64,000 nt of DNA from Rhodopseudomonas palustris (lineage in GTDB: Bacteria; Pseudomonadota; Alphaproteobacteria; Rhizobiales; Xanthobacteraceae): assembly GCF_007005445.1 (NCBI RefSeq), contig NZ_CP041387.1, positions 3,859,501 to 3,923,500 on the forward strand, written 5' to 3'. Shown here in pieces: positions 15,615 to 24,852 of the stretch. The notes below the pieces were generated by a model. It did not search any database. It was not told the origin of the DNA and was given only the letters and a program-made list of their open reading frames with translations. Every line of letters starts with the position of its first letter. The first letter of the stretch is position 1. The position numbers and the translations under genes were made by a program.

Positions 15615-16562
15615 TTACTTCAGCACGCCCTTTTCCTTGAAGTACTTGATCGCGCCGGGATGCAGCGGGACGGGACTGTCGGCGGCAGCGGCCTCCAGCT
15701 TGATACCCTTGCCGGCCGCATGGGCGGTGGCGAGTTCCGGCAGCGATTCATAGACCAGCTTGGTCATCTGATAGGCGAGATCGTCGGACACCGCGCTCGA
15801 GGTCACCAGATAGTTGACCACAGCGGCGGTCGGCACGTCCTTGTCCTGCCCCTTGTAGGTGCCGGCCGGGATCGTCTCGGCAACGAACGGCGGGCCGATC
15901 TTGTCGACCACCTCCTTCGGCACCGCGACGACGTTGATCTCGGTGGAGTTCGACAGATCCTTGAGCGAGGCAACGCCTAAGCCGGCGGACTGCAGCGTGG
16001 CGGCAAGCTGGCGATTCTTCATCAGGTCGACAGACTCGGCGAATGGCAGATACTCGACCTTGCCGAGATCCTTGTAGTCCATTCCGGCCGCTTTCAGGAT
16101 CGCCCGCGAGTTCAGCTCGGTACCGGACTTCGGCGCACCGACCGAAAGACTCTTGCCCTTCAGGTCGGCGAGGGTCTTGATGCCGGTGTCCGCGGAGGCG
16201 ACGATCTGGATGTAGTTGGGATAGATCGCGCCGATCACCCGCAGCTTGTCGAGCTTGGCCTTGAAGCCGGCTTCGGCATCGCCGTCCCAGGCGGCTTTCA
16301 ACGAATCGCCGAGGCTGAAGGCGATCTCGCCGCGGCCCTGCTGCAACAGGTTGAGATTCTCGACCGACGCCTTGGTGGCCTGCACCTGCGCCTTCACGTT
16401 CGGGATCTTCTCGCCGTAGATCTTGGACAGTGCGACGCCGAGCGGATAATAGACGCCCGAGGTGCCGCCGGTCAGCACATTGACGAATTGCTGAGCGCGG
16501 GCCTGCGGCGCCGCCAGGATCATGACCGCAGCCGCGGCGACACCGAACAATCGGACCTTCAT
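15615..16562 (-). CDS. TAXI-family TRAP transporter solute-binding protein
   Basis: A 315-residue periplasmic binding protein with a signal peptide MKVRLFGVAAAAVMILAA cut after ARA. The TAXI-family motif VLTGGTSGVYYPLG starts the mature domain, with LLQQGRGEIAFSLGDS and VGAPKSGTELNSRAI further on. It would capture an organic acid and deliver it to the fused permease encoded 150 bp downstream. ATG at 16562 is preferred because it begins the signal peptide. It is transcribed divergently from the MFS gene at 16714; the 150-bp gap should hold both promoters. The substrate cannot be read from sequence. Confidence 0.92.
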   Translation of the reverse strand: MKVRLFGVAAAAVMILAAPQARAQQFVNVLTGGTSGVYYPLGVALSKIYGEKIPNVKAQVQATKASVENLNLLQQGRGEIAFSLGDSLKAAWDGDAEAGFKAKLDKLRVIGAIYPNYIQIVASADTGIKTLADLKGKSLSVGAPKSGTELNSRAILKAAGMDYKDLGKVEYLPFAESVDLMKNRQLAATLQSAGLGVASLKDLSNSTEINVVAVPKEVVDKIGPPFVAETIPAGTYKGQDKDVPTAAVVNYLVTSSAVSDDLAYQMTKLVYESLPELATAHAAGKGIKLEAAAADSPVPLHPGAIKYFKEKGVLK

Positions 16563-16713
16563 GGACAGTTTTCTCCCCTGGGTTGTTTGATACAAACCTG
16601 ACCGCCCGGACAGCCGCGGTCAACCCGCCAAATCGGCGATCCCGGCCGACGGCGGAACCCGAAGGCGCCAGCGCGGTTTGTATGGTCCCGTTCTGTCCAG
16701 CCGAGAGGTCGCC

Positions 16714-17979
16714 GTGCCGCCTCCCTCGACCCAGCCGTCGACGCAGCCGCTGGACGCGCTCAATTTCTTTCTCGCCGACGTCCGCGACGGTCTCGGCCCA
16801 TATTTGGCGATCTATCTGCTGGCGGTACAGAACTGGGACGAAGCCTCGATCGGACTGGTGATGTCGATCGCCGCCGCGGCCGCAATCGTGGCCCAGACTC
16901 CGGCCGGCGCCCTGATCGACCGTTCCACCGCCAAGCGCGGCCTGATCGTCGCGGCGGCGGTCGTAGTTACGGTGGCGTCGGTGCTGCTGCCATGGCTCGA
17001 CAGCTTCGCCCTGGTCGCCGCCACCCAGGCGGTGGCGGCTGCGGCCGGCGCGATCTTTGCCCCCGCGGTGGCGGCGCTGACGCTCGGCATCGTCGGTCCC
17101 CGCGCCTTCGCCCGCCGGACCGGCCGCAACGAAGCCTTCAACCATGCCGGCAATGCGGTGGCCGCGACGCTCGCCGGCGCGTTCGCCTACGGGTTCGGCC
17201 CGGGCGTGGTGTTCTGGCTGATGGCCGCGATGGCGGTGGCCAGCATCCTCGCCACGTTGTCGATTCCGGCCGACGCGATCGACGACGAGGTCGCCCGCGG
17301 CCTTGGTGACGCCCCCGCGCCCGGCGCGCATCACGAGCAGCCTTCCGGCTTCAAGGTGCTGCTGACCTGCCGGCCGCTCTTGATCTTCGCCGGCGCCACC
17401 GTGCTGTTTCATTTCGCCAATGCGGCGATGCTGCCGCTGGTCGGGCAGAAGCTGGCGCTGGTCAACAAGAATATCGGCACCACGCTGATGTCGGTGTGTA
17501 TCGTCGCTGCGCAGGTCGTGATGGTGCCGGTGGCGGCGCTGGTCGGACACAAGGCCGACGTCTGGGGCCGCAAACCGATCTTCGCAGTCGCGCTCGGCGT
17601 CCTCGCACTGCGCGGCGCGCTGTATCCGCTGTCCGATGCTCCGTTTTGGCTGGTCGGCGTGCAACTGCTCGACGGCGTCGGCGCCGGCATCTACGGCGCG
17701 CTGTTTCCGCTGGTGGTGGCCGACCTGACCCACGGCACCGGGCATTTCAACATCAGCCAGGGTGCGATCGCGACGGCGGCCGGCCTCGGCGCCGCGCTGT
17801 CGACCGGTTTCGCCGGCCTGATCGTGGTCAGCGCCGGTTACGGCGCGGCGTTCTTCACTCTGGCCGGGATCGCGGCCGCGGCTCTGGTGCTGTTTCTTGC
17901 GCTGATGCCCGAGACCCGCGGTCGCGGCACCGCCGCGCCGCCGGCAGCGCCCGCCACCCAGGCAGCGCCCGCCGAATAG
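16714..17979 (+). CDS. MFS transporter
   Basis: A 421-residue major facilitator protein with about 12 hydrophobic helices. The loop 2-3 motif is present in degenerate form (GALIDRSTAKRG), and the related loop 8-9 repeat as GHKADVWGRKPI. It lacks a signal peptide and ends in a proline/alanine-rich cytoplasmic tail. GTG at 16714 is preferred because GAGAGG lies 5 nt upstream; an in-frame TTG at 16678 has no such site. The direction of transport and the substrate are unknown. It converges with the receiver-domain gene at 18025. Confidence 0.85.
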   Translation: MPPPSTQPSTQPLDALNFFLADVRDGLGPYLAIYLLAVQNWDEASIGLVMSIAAAAAIVAQTPAGALIDRSTAKRGLIVAAAVVVTVASVLLPWLDSFALVAATQAVAAAAGAIFAPAVAALTLGIVGPRAFARRTGRNEAFNHAGNAVAATLAGAFAYGFGPGVVFWLMAAMAVASILATLSIPADAIDDEVARGLGDAPAPGAHHEQPSGFKVLLTCRPLLIFAGATVLFHFANAAMLPLVGQKLALVNKNIGTTLMSVCIVAAQVVMVPVAALVGHKADVWGRKPIFAVALGVLALRGALYPLSDAPFWLVGVQLLDGVGAGIYGALFPLVVADLTHGTGHFNISQGAIATAAGLGAALSTGFAGLIVVSAGYGAAFFTLAGIAAAALVLFLALMPETRGRGTAAPPAAPATQAAPAE

Positions 17980-18024
17980 AGCAAAACAACGAGAACGCGG
18001 GGACGAGATACTTGCTGCCGACGC

Positions 18025-18390
18025 TCACGGCTCCGTCAACAACCTCAAGGTCGCGAGCAGGCGCCGTTCATTGGTGGGCTTACCGACATTGGGCACCCCC
18101 GCCAGAAAAATCGCGCCGCCGACGTTTTCCGGCTTGTCGTAAGCGCTGGCGACGGCGAACGGCACGTTACGGGCCTTCAGCATCTCCGCCACCGGAGTAA
18201 CGAGCTCGCCAGCGAGGTTGACGTCCAGCATCGCCACCGTCGGCAGGCCGTCTTCCAGCAGCCGCAGCGCCTGCTGAACGCTCGGCACCGGACCAATGAC
18301 CGTCCAGCCGTCGCCTTCGATCATCCGAGCGAGGTCCATGGCGATCAGGAATTCGTCCTCGACGATCAGAACGGTCTTCTGCACGAGCAA
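18025..18390 (-). CDS. Single-domain response regulator (receiver)
   Basis: A 121-residue stand-alone receiver domain without an output domain. Acidic residues are in IVEDEFLIAMD, the phospho-acceptor Asp in VAMLDVNLAGE, and the Thr/Ser switch in AVASAYD. The conserved lysine near KPTNE follows. It lies 3 nt after the HWE kinase stop, so the two are translationally linked and probably form a phosphorelay pair. The start is uncertain: TTG at 18390 or GTG at 18384; no ATG is available in the right place. Single-domain regulators of this type often act as phosphate shuttles or sinks. Confidence 0.85.
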   Translation of the reverse strand: MLVQKTVLIVEDEFLIAMDLARMIEGDGWTVIGPVPSVQQALRLLEDGLPTVAMLDVNLAGELVTPVAEMLKARNVPFAVASAYDKPENVGGAIFLAGVPNVGKPTNERRLLATLRLLTEP

Positions 18391-18393
18391 CTT

Positions 18394-19398
18394 TCAACTC
18401 GGGAGCGGTGCACTCCTCAGCGGGATGGCGATCTCGGCTTTCAAACCATCGACCGCATAATCCAGTTCCGCCCGGCCGCCGAGGCTGTAGCCGGCGACCG
18501 CGCGGATCAGCTCCGTTCCGTACCCGGTCGTCTCCGGCGGCGTCACGGCCGGCCCTCCGGTCTCGATCCATTCGAGCCGGAGTTCGTCGGTGGCCGGATC
18601 GATCCGCCAGCTCACGCGGACCTGACCGCGGCCGGCCGCCAGCGCACCGTATTTGACGGCGTTGGTCGCCAGTTCGTGAATGATCAGGCTGAGCGACACC
18701 AGGGTACGGGGGGCGAGCTCGACGGCGGGACCGGGCTCGATCGCGATCGCCGCCGGGCTGGACCGATACGGCGCAAGCACGCGATCGAACAGGCTGATCA
18801 GCGCGGTCTCGTCCTGCTTGGAGAAGGCGAGATCCTCGGCCTCCATCAACGCGGTGAACCTGCCCAGGAAATCGTCGCGGAACTGGGCTGCGGAGCGCCC
18901 GTCCACCGCGGTCCGGCGGGCGATGGATTGAATGACGCCGAACAGGTTCTTCATCCGGTGCCGAATCTCGCCCAGCAGGATGTCCTTGGCGGCGTCGCGC
19001 TTGTAGCGCTCGGTGGCGTCGACGATCGACAGCAGCATCGCATGGCTGGCATTGTCCGGGTGCACCAGCGTCCGCGCCGTCAGCAGCATCGTTCTGGGCC
19101 CGAGCCCCGGGAAGTCGTGCTCGACCTCGTAGTTGATGATCGCTGTCGCCTTGGGAATGACCTCGAGCAGCAACCGGCGCAGGTCCGGGATGTCCCATTG
19201 CCCGTTGCCGAGTTCGAACAGCGGCTGGCCGATGGTCTCGTAACGGTCGACCTTGAATGTCTCGAAGAACGACCGGCTGGCACTCTGGACCGTGAGACTG
19301 GCGTCCAGCACGAGCATCGGGTCGGCGACCGTGTCGACGATGCCCTGCGCCTGGACGTGGCTGGTGCGCAGCAGCCGATAAAGATCTTCCATATTCAT
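18394..19398 (-). CDS. PAS-containing HWE/HisKA_2-family sensor histidine kinase
   Basis: A 334-residue soluble kinase. An N-terminal PAS-like domain (about residues 20-140, DPMLVLDASLTVQSASRSFF) precedes a HWE/HisKA_2 dimerisation motif with the phosphorylated His in LLGEIRHRMKNLFGVIQS, then an N box IIHELATNAVKYGAL and a G box near TGYGTELI. There are no membrane segments, so it senses a cytoplasmic signal. The ATG at 19398 is chosen; the open frame extends to a TTG at 19446. The next gene is its likely partner receiver. HWE kinases are typical of alphaproteobacteria and include light and general-stress sensors. Confidence 0.88.
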   Translation of the reverse strand: MNMEDLYRLLRTSHVQAQGIVDTVADPMLVLDASLTVQSASRSFFETFKVDRYETIGQPLFELGNGQWDIPDLRRLLLEVIPKATAIINYEVEHDFPGLGPRTMLLTARTLVHPDNASHAMLLSIVDATERYKRDAAKDILLGEIRHRMKNLFGVIQSIARRTAVDGRSAAQFRDDFLGRFTALMEAEDLAFSKQDETALISLFDRVLAPYRSSPAAIAIEPGPAVELAPRTLVSLSLIIHELATNAVKYGALAAGRGQVRVSWRIDPATDELRLEWIETGGPAVTPPETTGYGTELIRAVAGYSLGGRAELDYAVDGLKAEIAIPLRSAPLPS

Positions 19399-19545
19399 AC
19401 TGGCTACTCGGCAATGACGGCGCAGGCTATCGATAAAATCCAACAATCACAATCCGGTGTCGTAGTGGCCGTCGGCCGCGCTTCATATCGCGATGATAGT
19501 CAGATCAGGATACGCCTTCGGCGTGCAACCGAGAGTCAGACTGCG

Positions 19546-21147
19546 ATGTTCCGCTTCCCTAACATGCCCGACTTCGACCGCCGCGCGCTCCTGCGCGGCT
19601 TGCTCGGGGCCGGCGCGCTGGGGCTGGTTTCGCGCCGCTCCGATGCGGCGCAGCCGGTATCGTTCAGTTCCGATCCGTTCACGCTCGGTGTCGCATCCGG
19701 CGACCCAGCGCCGGATGGCTTCGTGCTGTGGACCCGGCTGGCGCCCGAGCCGCTGAAGGCTCGCGGCGGCATGCCGGCCCACCCGGTCGACGTGACAGTG
19801 GAGATCGCCGACGATCCAGCGATGACCCGCATCCTGCGTAGCGAACGGACCATCGCCTATCTCGAACTGGCGCATGCGGTGCACCTCGAGGTCGAGGGGC
19901 TGTCGCCGGCGCGCGACTATTTCTACCGCTTCCGTGCCGGCGGCGCCGACAGCCCGATCGGTCGCGCCCGCACCTTGCCTGCGCCCGACTCAAAGCTGCA
20001 GCAGCTTCGCTTTGCCGCAGCCGGCTGCCAGCGCTGGGAGGGCGGCTACTATTCGGCGTGGCGTGCGATCGCCGAGGATCAGCTCGACTTCGTGTTTCAC
20101 TACGGCGACTACATCTACGAATACGGCTTCGTGGAAACCGACAAGGTCGGCGCACCGTGGCCGCGCACGATGCCGAAAGACTTCGCCGCCTGCTACACGC
20201 TGACCGACTATCGCCGGCGCTACGCGCTTTACAAGTCCGATCCGGATCTCAAGGCCGCGCACGCCGCCTGCCCGTTTCTGCCGAGCTTCGACGACCACGA
20301 GATCGCCAACAACTGGGCCGGCGACAGCGACCCGAAACACACCCCGCCCGAGGCCTTTCTGTTTCGCAGGGCGATGGCGCTGCAGGCGTGGTACGAGCAC
20401 ATGCCGGTGCGCCGGGCGCAGCGGTCGCGCGGACCGGACGTTACCGCGTATCGCGGCTTCCGGTTCGGCGCGCTCGCCGACCTCGCAGTGCTCGACACCA
20501 GGCAATATCGCTCGCGCCAGCCCTGCGGCGACGGTCTCGTGACGAACTGCACCGAGGCCGAAGCGGCGGACCGCACCATGCTGGGCGCCGCGCAGGAGCA
20601 ATGGCTCGCCGCCCGGCTGAAGCAGAGCGACGCCACCTGGCGGGTACTGGCGCAGCAGGTGCTGTTCGCGCCGCTGGACTGGCGCGGCTTTCCCAGGATC
20701 GCCGACACCGGCGTTCCGGTGACCGATGTCGATACCTGGAGCGGCGCCGCCGCGGCGCGCGACCGGGTGGTCGCGATGCTGAGCGATGCCGGAGCCAGCA
20801 ATGTCGTGGTACTGAGCGGCGACCTGCACCGGGCGTTCGCGCTCGAGCTGCGTCGCGATTGGCGCGATCCCGGCTCGCGGTGCGTCGGCGTGGAATTTCT
20901 CTCGACGTCGATTTCCTCCGCCGGCGGCGCGCCCCAGACCGAAGCCGCACTGGCCACAATGTATCGCAACAATCCGCATCTGAAGTTCTTCAGCGATCAG
21001 CGGGGCTACACAAGGCACACCGTGACGCCGCAGCAATGGCTGGCGGAATTCCGCGCCGTCGACACCATCGCCGTACCCGGACACCCTGCACGGACCGTCC
21101 GCTCGCTCGTGGCCGAAGCAGGCCGGCCCGGACTCATCACTCGCTAA
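19546..21147 (+). CDS. phoD: PhoD-type alkaline phosphatase/phosphodiesterase, Tat-exported
   Basis: A 533-residue phosphoesterase with an N-terminal twin-arginine signal (FDRRALLRGLLGAGALGLV). PhoD hallmarks are FTLGVASGDPAPDGFVLWTR, the metal-binding segment FVFHYGDYIYEYG, SFDDHEIANNW and VLSGDLHRAF. The family uses Fe/Ca to hydrolyse phosphomono- and diesters in the periplasm, including teichoic-acid-like and phospholipid headgroups. The start MFRFPNMPDF at 19546 is chosen to precede the Tat motif. No Pho box was identified upstream. It lies divergent from the HWE kinase. Confidence 0.92.
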   Translation: MFRFPNMPDFDRRALLRGLLGAGALGLVSRRSDAAQPVSFSSDPFTLGVASGDPAPDGFVLWTRLAPEPLKARGGMPAHPVDVTVEIADDPAMTRILRSERTIAYLELAHAVHLEVEGLSPARDYFYRFRAGGADSPIGRARTLPAPDSKLQQLRFAAAGCQRWEGGYYSAWRAIAEDQLDFVFHYGDYIYEYGFVETDKVGAPWPRTMPKDFAACYTLTDYRRRYALYKSDPDLKAAHAACPFLPSFDDHEIANNWAGDSDPKHTPPEAFLFRRAMALQAWYEHMPVRRAQRSRGPDVTAYRGFRFGALADLAVLDTRQYRSRQPCGDGLVTNCTEAEAADRTMLGAAQEQWLAARLKQSDATWRVLAQQVLFAPLDWRGFPRIADTGVPVTDVDTWSGAAAARDRVVAMLSDAGASNVVVLSGDLHRAFALELRRDWRDPGSRCVGVEFLSTSISSAGGAPQTEAALATMYRNNPHLKFFSDQRGYTRHTVTPQQWLAEFRAVDTIAVPGHPARTVRSLVAEAGRPGLITR

Positions 21148-21300
21148 CGACGATCACAGGACGTAGCACCGCCGCGCGCGGCCGCGCTGGTCCTCGCCGA
21201 ATCGCGCGCGTAGGATCATGCTGGCTGCTTGATGTCGCCGGCTGCGCTGCAGGGAGGCGCCGTACGCAACAGCCGAAGGCAATCAGCGCCAAAGGAATCG

Positions 21301-22308
21301 ATGATCGAATTCATCCCTCCGCGATCGCATATCGACCGGCGCAGCCTGCTGTGCGGGGGCGCCGCAGCGGTCGCGCTGCCGCTGCTGCCCCGCACTGCAC
21401 GTGCCGCCGACTGGCCGGCTCGGCCGGTGAGGCTGGTGGTGCCGTTCTCGCCGGGCGGCACCACAGACATGCTGGCGCGGGTGATCGCCGCGCGCCTGAC
21501 CACGCATTACGGGCAGGACTTCGTCATCGACAACAAGGGCGGCGAGAGCGGCAACATCGCCGCGTCCTTCGTCGTCAAGGCGCCCGCAGACGGTTACACC
21601 TTCATCGTCGGCACCCCCGGCATTCACGCCACCAACCGGCTGGTGTATCGCTCGATGAGCTACGATCCGGTGACCGACTTCGCGCCGGTGATCGTCATCG
21701 CTCACGTCCCCAACCTGCTATCGGTTACCAGATCGCTGCCGGTCCACAGCGTCGCTGAGCTGATCAGCTACGCGCGTCAGCGTCCGCGCGAGCTGTTCTA
21801 CGGCGTCTCGGCGCTGGGCTCGACCGGCCATCTGTCGACCGAATTGCTCAAGACCCTGACCGGGATTGAGATCACGCCGGTGCCCTACAAGGGATCGGCG
21901 CCGATGCTGCGCGATCTCGCCGAAGGCGGGGTGCATCTCACCATCGACAATCTGCCGGCGTCGAAGCCGCTGCTCGACGCCGGCAAGATCCGTCCGCTGG
22001 CGGTGACCACCGCCAGACGCTGGTCGCCGCTACCCGACCTGCCGACCGTCGCAGAGGCTGGCGTGGCCAACTTCGAAGCCGCATCCTGGTTCACCATCGG
22101 CGCGCCACGCGGGACATCCAGCGAAATCATCACCAACCTCAACGCCACCATCGCGGCCTTTCTCGGCAGTGACGCCGGGACAGCACAACTCCGCCGGATC
22201 GGAGCCGAGCCCGGCGGCGGCTCGCCGCACGATATGCACCATCACGTGCTGGCAGAGGTCGCCCGCTGGGACAAAGTGGCGAAGATCGCCGGAATCTCTC
22301 CGCTGTAA
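21301..22308 (+). CDS. Bug/TctC-family periplasmic substrate-binding protein
   Basis: A 335-residue tripartite tricarboxylate transporter receptor. A signal peptide (IDRRSLLCGGAAAVALPLL, with an RR pair suggesting Tat export) is followed by the family motif WPARPVRLVVPFSPGGTTD and DFVIDNKGGESGNIAA. The VPYKGSAPMLRDLAEGGV segment is also typical. Bug proteins bind carboxylates for TctAB permeases. No tctAB genes are next to it, so it is an orphan receptor, a common situation in this lineage. AAAGGA precedes the ATG at 21301. It is 153 bp downstream of phoD; cotranscription is possible but unproven. Confidence 0.9.
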   Translation: MIEFIPPRSHIDRRSLLCGGAAAVALPLLPRTARAADWPARPVRLVVPFSPGGTTDMLARVIAARLTTHYGQDFVIDNKGGESGNIAASFVVKAPADGYTFIVGTPGIHATNRLVYRSMSYDPVTDFAPVIVIAHVPNLLSVTRSLPVHSVAELISYARQRPRELFYGVSALGSTGHLSTELLKTLTGIEITPVPYKGSAPMLRDLAEGGVHLTIDNLPASKPLLDAGKIRPLAVTTARRWSPLPDLPTVAEAGVANFEAASWFTIGAPRGTSSEIITNLNATIAAFLGSDAGTAQLRRIGAEPGGGSPHDMHHHVLAEVARWDKVAKIAGISPL

Positions 22309-22547
22309 TTGCTGGCCACGCGTTGCAGACGTGCAAGATGGATCAGCCCTCGCCCGGCCGGAGATCTGAATCGCGACGGCAGCATGAACCTAACCCCGTC
22401 CAATCGTGCGCGTTTCAAAAGATCGCATTTGAATCATAGGCATCCGTTTAACCCTACCCGGGACTTAGTGTGGGTTTCGGTTTAATTCCACATTTTGAAC
22501 GCTCTCCAACCCGTAAAGTTTGGCGCGTTATTTCGGGGGGTGGGACC

Positions 22548-23762
22548 ATGAGAGCAACGACAGAAGCGGACGTGTGCGTACTTGCCGGCGGTTTCGGCCG
22601 CCGCAAGGTGGCGCCGCGCGTCTGCATCGTCGATCGCAAGCCGCACTTGCGAGCTTTCCTGGCCGACGCGCTGGAGGAGTTTCGATTCGTGGCCGCGGAA
22701 TGCGCCGGCGCGCTCGAACTGCCGGCGCGGCTGGCCGAGCATCGGCCCGACCTGCTGGTGATCGGCTCGACCATCGACGGCATCGAGGCGGAGGCGATCC
22801 TGGATACGCTCGCGGCGACCTGCTTTACCGGCAGCGTACTGACGATCGCGCCGCGCGAAACCATCATGTCGGACGCGATCCGCCGGCACGGCGCCGCACG
22901 CGGCCTGACGATGCTGTCGCCGCTGGCGACGCCGTTCAGCGCCCACACGCTCGGCCTCAGTCTCGCGCCGTTGCTGCCGCAGGAACCGCCGCCCGAACCG
23001 GAGGTCGACGCCACCGAAGCGCTCAAGGCGGGCTGGCTCGAACTGTGGTATCAGCGCTGCGTCGATGCGCACTCGCTGACGCCGCAGGGCGCCGAAGCGC
23101 TGCTGCGGATGCGACATCCGAACTGGGGGGTGGTGTCGCCCTCGGCTTTCCTGCCGGACGGCAGCGATCCGCATTTCCGGGCGTTGTCGGAATTCGTGAT
23201 CACGCGCGTGGTTGCCGACTGGCACTATCTGCTCGAGCATCAGGGCCCGATCGACCTGTCGATCAACCTGCCGGTGAGTTTCCTCGGCAACGAGCAGGCG
23301 CTCGCCGACCTCGGCGCGTGGATGCCGCAGCACCCGGCATTCGGCGGGCTGATCGTCGAGGTCGACGCCGCCGAGGTCGTCGATCACCTGGTCGAACTGA
23401 CCGAGATCGCGCACCGGCTGCGGCTGCGCAACGTCGCGATCGCGATCGACAAGGTCGGTGCCGAGTGGCCGGCCCTGATGCATCTCGACGCCTTCCCGTT
23501 CGTCGAACTCAAGGTCGACCGCTCATTCGTCACCGGCTGCGCCGACGACCGGCTGAAGCGTTCGGTATGCAGGCGGATCGTCGAGCTCGCCGGAGACTAC
23601 GGCGCGCGCTGCACCGCGACGGGAATCGAGACCCGCGCCGACTTTCAGGCCGCGCACGAGCTCGGCTTCGACAAAATGCAAGGCTATCTGTTCGGCAAGC
23701 CGATGGGACTGAAGAAGTTCGCCCGCGCCGCGCATGCGCGGCCCGTCGCGATGCACGATTGA
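22548..23762 (+). CDS. Receiver-like/EAL protein, probably catalytically inactive
   Basis: A 404-residue protein with an N-terminal response-regulator-like segment (about 20-140, VCIVDRKPHLRAFLADAL) and a C-terminal EAL domain. EALLRMRHPNWG and LSINLPVSFL fit the fold, and KVDRSFV and QGYLFGKP are conserved. However, the second metal motif DDFG is changed to DKVG, and the ITE motif to VDA. The late EGVE motif reads TGIE. These losses argue against c-di-GMP hydrolysis and for a binding or scaffold role. The receiver-like part also lacks an obvious phospho-Asp motif. ATG at 22548 follows a GGGGGGTGGG site. Confidence 0.85.
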   Translation: MRATTEADVCVLAGGFGRRKVAPRVCIVDRKPHLRAFLADALEEFRFVAAECAGALELPARLAEHRPDLLVIGSTIDGIEAEAILDTLAATCFTGSVLTIAPRETIMSDAIRRHGAARGLTMLSPLATPFSAHTLGLSLAPLLPQEPPPEPEVDATEALKAGWLELWYQRCVDAHSLTPQGAEALLRMRHPNWGVVSPSAFLPDGSDPHFRALSEFVITRVVADWHYLLEHQGPIDLSINLPVSFLGNEQALADLGAWMPQHPAFGGLIVEVDAAEVVDHLVELTEIAHRLRLRNVAIAIDKVGAEWPALMHLDAFPFVELKVDRSFVTGCADDRLKRSVCRRIVELAGDYGARCTATGIETRADFQAAHELGFDKMQGYLFGKPMGLKKFARAAHARPVAMHD

Positions 23763-23790
23763 GCGCCTGCCACCATCAGGACAGCATCGC

Positions 23791-24288
23791 CTAGTCGAAC
23801 GCCATTTCCAGGCACTTCGACACGTCGTCGCCGAGGCCGGACGCGATGGTGACGCAGCCGCGCACCCGGCGCTGCTTGGTGTCGGCCGCCCACACCACAT
23901 AGCCGCCGGCGCCGAAGAACGCGTTGGTGTTGGCCGGCTCGGTCTCGGCGCCGTCGAACTGATAATCGCCGTCGGCATCGAAGATCCGCGGCCGCCTGAA
24001 ACAGCCGCCGTCGGTCTGGACGTTGATCACTTCCTTGTTGTCGCGCGTCATCGCCAGGCTGATGACGCAGCGGAAGTTCTCCGAGGTCTTGACGTTGAAC
24101 AGATAGGCGTAGGACCGGCAGGTGGCGGTCACCAGCTTGCCGGGGCTCAGGCCGCGGCTGCACGAGATTCGCTGGTTGCTGCTCAGCCGGTACTCGTCGG
24201 CCGAAGCCGGCACCGCTGCGGCCGGCGACAGCATCGTGACGGCCAGCCCGGCGCAGATCCATCCAGCTCGCATGGCGCGTCCGTGCAT
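23791..24288 (-). CDS. Exported hypothetical protein with EF-hand-like loop
   Basis: A 165-residue protein with a signal peptide (GWICAGLAVTMLSPAAAVPASA) and several cysteines in the mature part, suggesting disulphides in the periplasm. The segment FDADGDYQFDGAE has acidic residues at positions 1, 3, 5, 9 and 12 of a 12-residue loop, the spacing of an EF-hand calcium site. The canonical Gly at position 6 and hydrophobic residue at 8 are only partly kept. ATG at 24288 is chosen because AGGAGG lies 6 nt upstream. It is not recognised as a named family. Confidence 0.75.
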   Translation of the reverse strand: MHGRAMRAGWICAGLAVTMLSPAAAVPASADEYRLSSNQRISCSRGLSPGKLVTATCRSYAYLFNVKTSENFRCVISLAMTRDNKEVINVQTDGGCFRRPRIFDADGDYQFDGAETEPANTNAFFGAGGYVVWAADTKQRRVRGCVTIASGLGDDVSKCLEMAFD

Positions 24289-24530
24289 CGTCATCCTCCT
24301 GCTGCGGTCGTCGGGCATCGATCGCGACTCGCGTGAGCGGACCATAGCGGCGCGCCGGTGCCCGCAAAATCACAAAGTCGCATCGCGCCGCGACGACACG
24401 CTTCCGACATCGAGGTTCGGCAATCTTGACGCAGGATCGTCGTTCGTGATTTGTTCAAGCCGCGCGTCATGGGTGGCGATGGACGGTCCATTTCGAATCG
24501 CCGCCGACGCGCCCGCCTCGGAGCCCACCG

Positions 24531-24833
24531 ATGACTGCCTCTCGCATCGCCCTGTTGCTGACCGCCGTGACGCTGGCGGTGCCGATCCCGGCCGTCCGCG
24601 CCGACACCGGCGAGCCGTGGATGCTGTCGACCGACACGGGCTACGGCTATACCCGCGACGGCAAGACGATGACGTACCGGATGGGCACCAACAACGCCAA
24701 GGATCTGTTCAAGGGCGCCAAGAAGGTGCCGCGCGAGACGCTGTTCTTCATGGGCGCCAACGGCCAGCTCTACATGCGCTCCGGACCGTTCCTCGAAGGC
24801 GACGGCCACTTCAGGTTCGGTGCCGATCAGTAG
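24531..24833 (+). CDS. Small exported hypothetical protein
   Basis: A 100-residue protein with a signal peptide (MTASRIALLLTAVTLAVP through VRA) and a mature part of about 76 residues rich in Gly, Lys and aromatics (DTGYGYTRDGKTMTYRMG, GHFRFGADQ). The alternating pattern suggests a small beta-sheet protein. No cysteine or motif points to a function. It converges with the gene at 24853, 19 bp away. Confidence 0.7.
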   Translation: MTASRIALLLTAVTLAVPIPAVRADTGEPWMLSTDTGYGYTRDGKTMTYRMGTNNAKDLFKGAKKVPRETLFFMGANGQLYMRSGPFLEGDGHFRFGADQ

Positions 24834-24852
24834 CGCCGAACTCGACTGCGCT

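Noticed and set aside
18676..19545. Upstream extension of the phoD frame (290 codons)
   Set aside because: The extension is antisense to the HWE kinase and would bury the twin-arginine signal. The start at 19546 is consistent with export.
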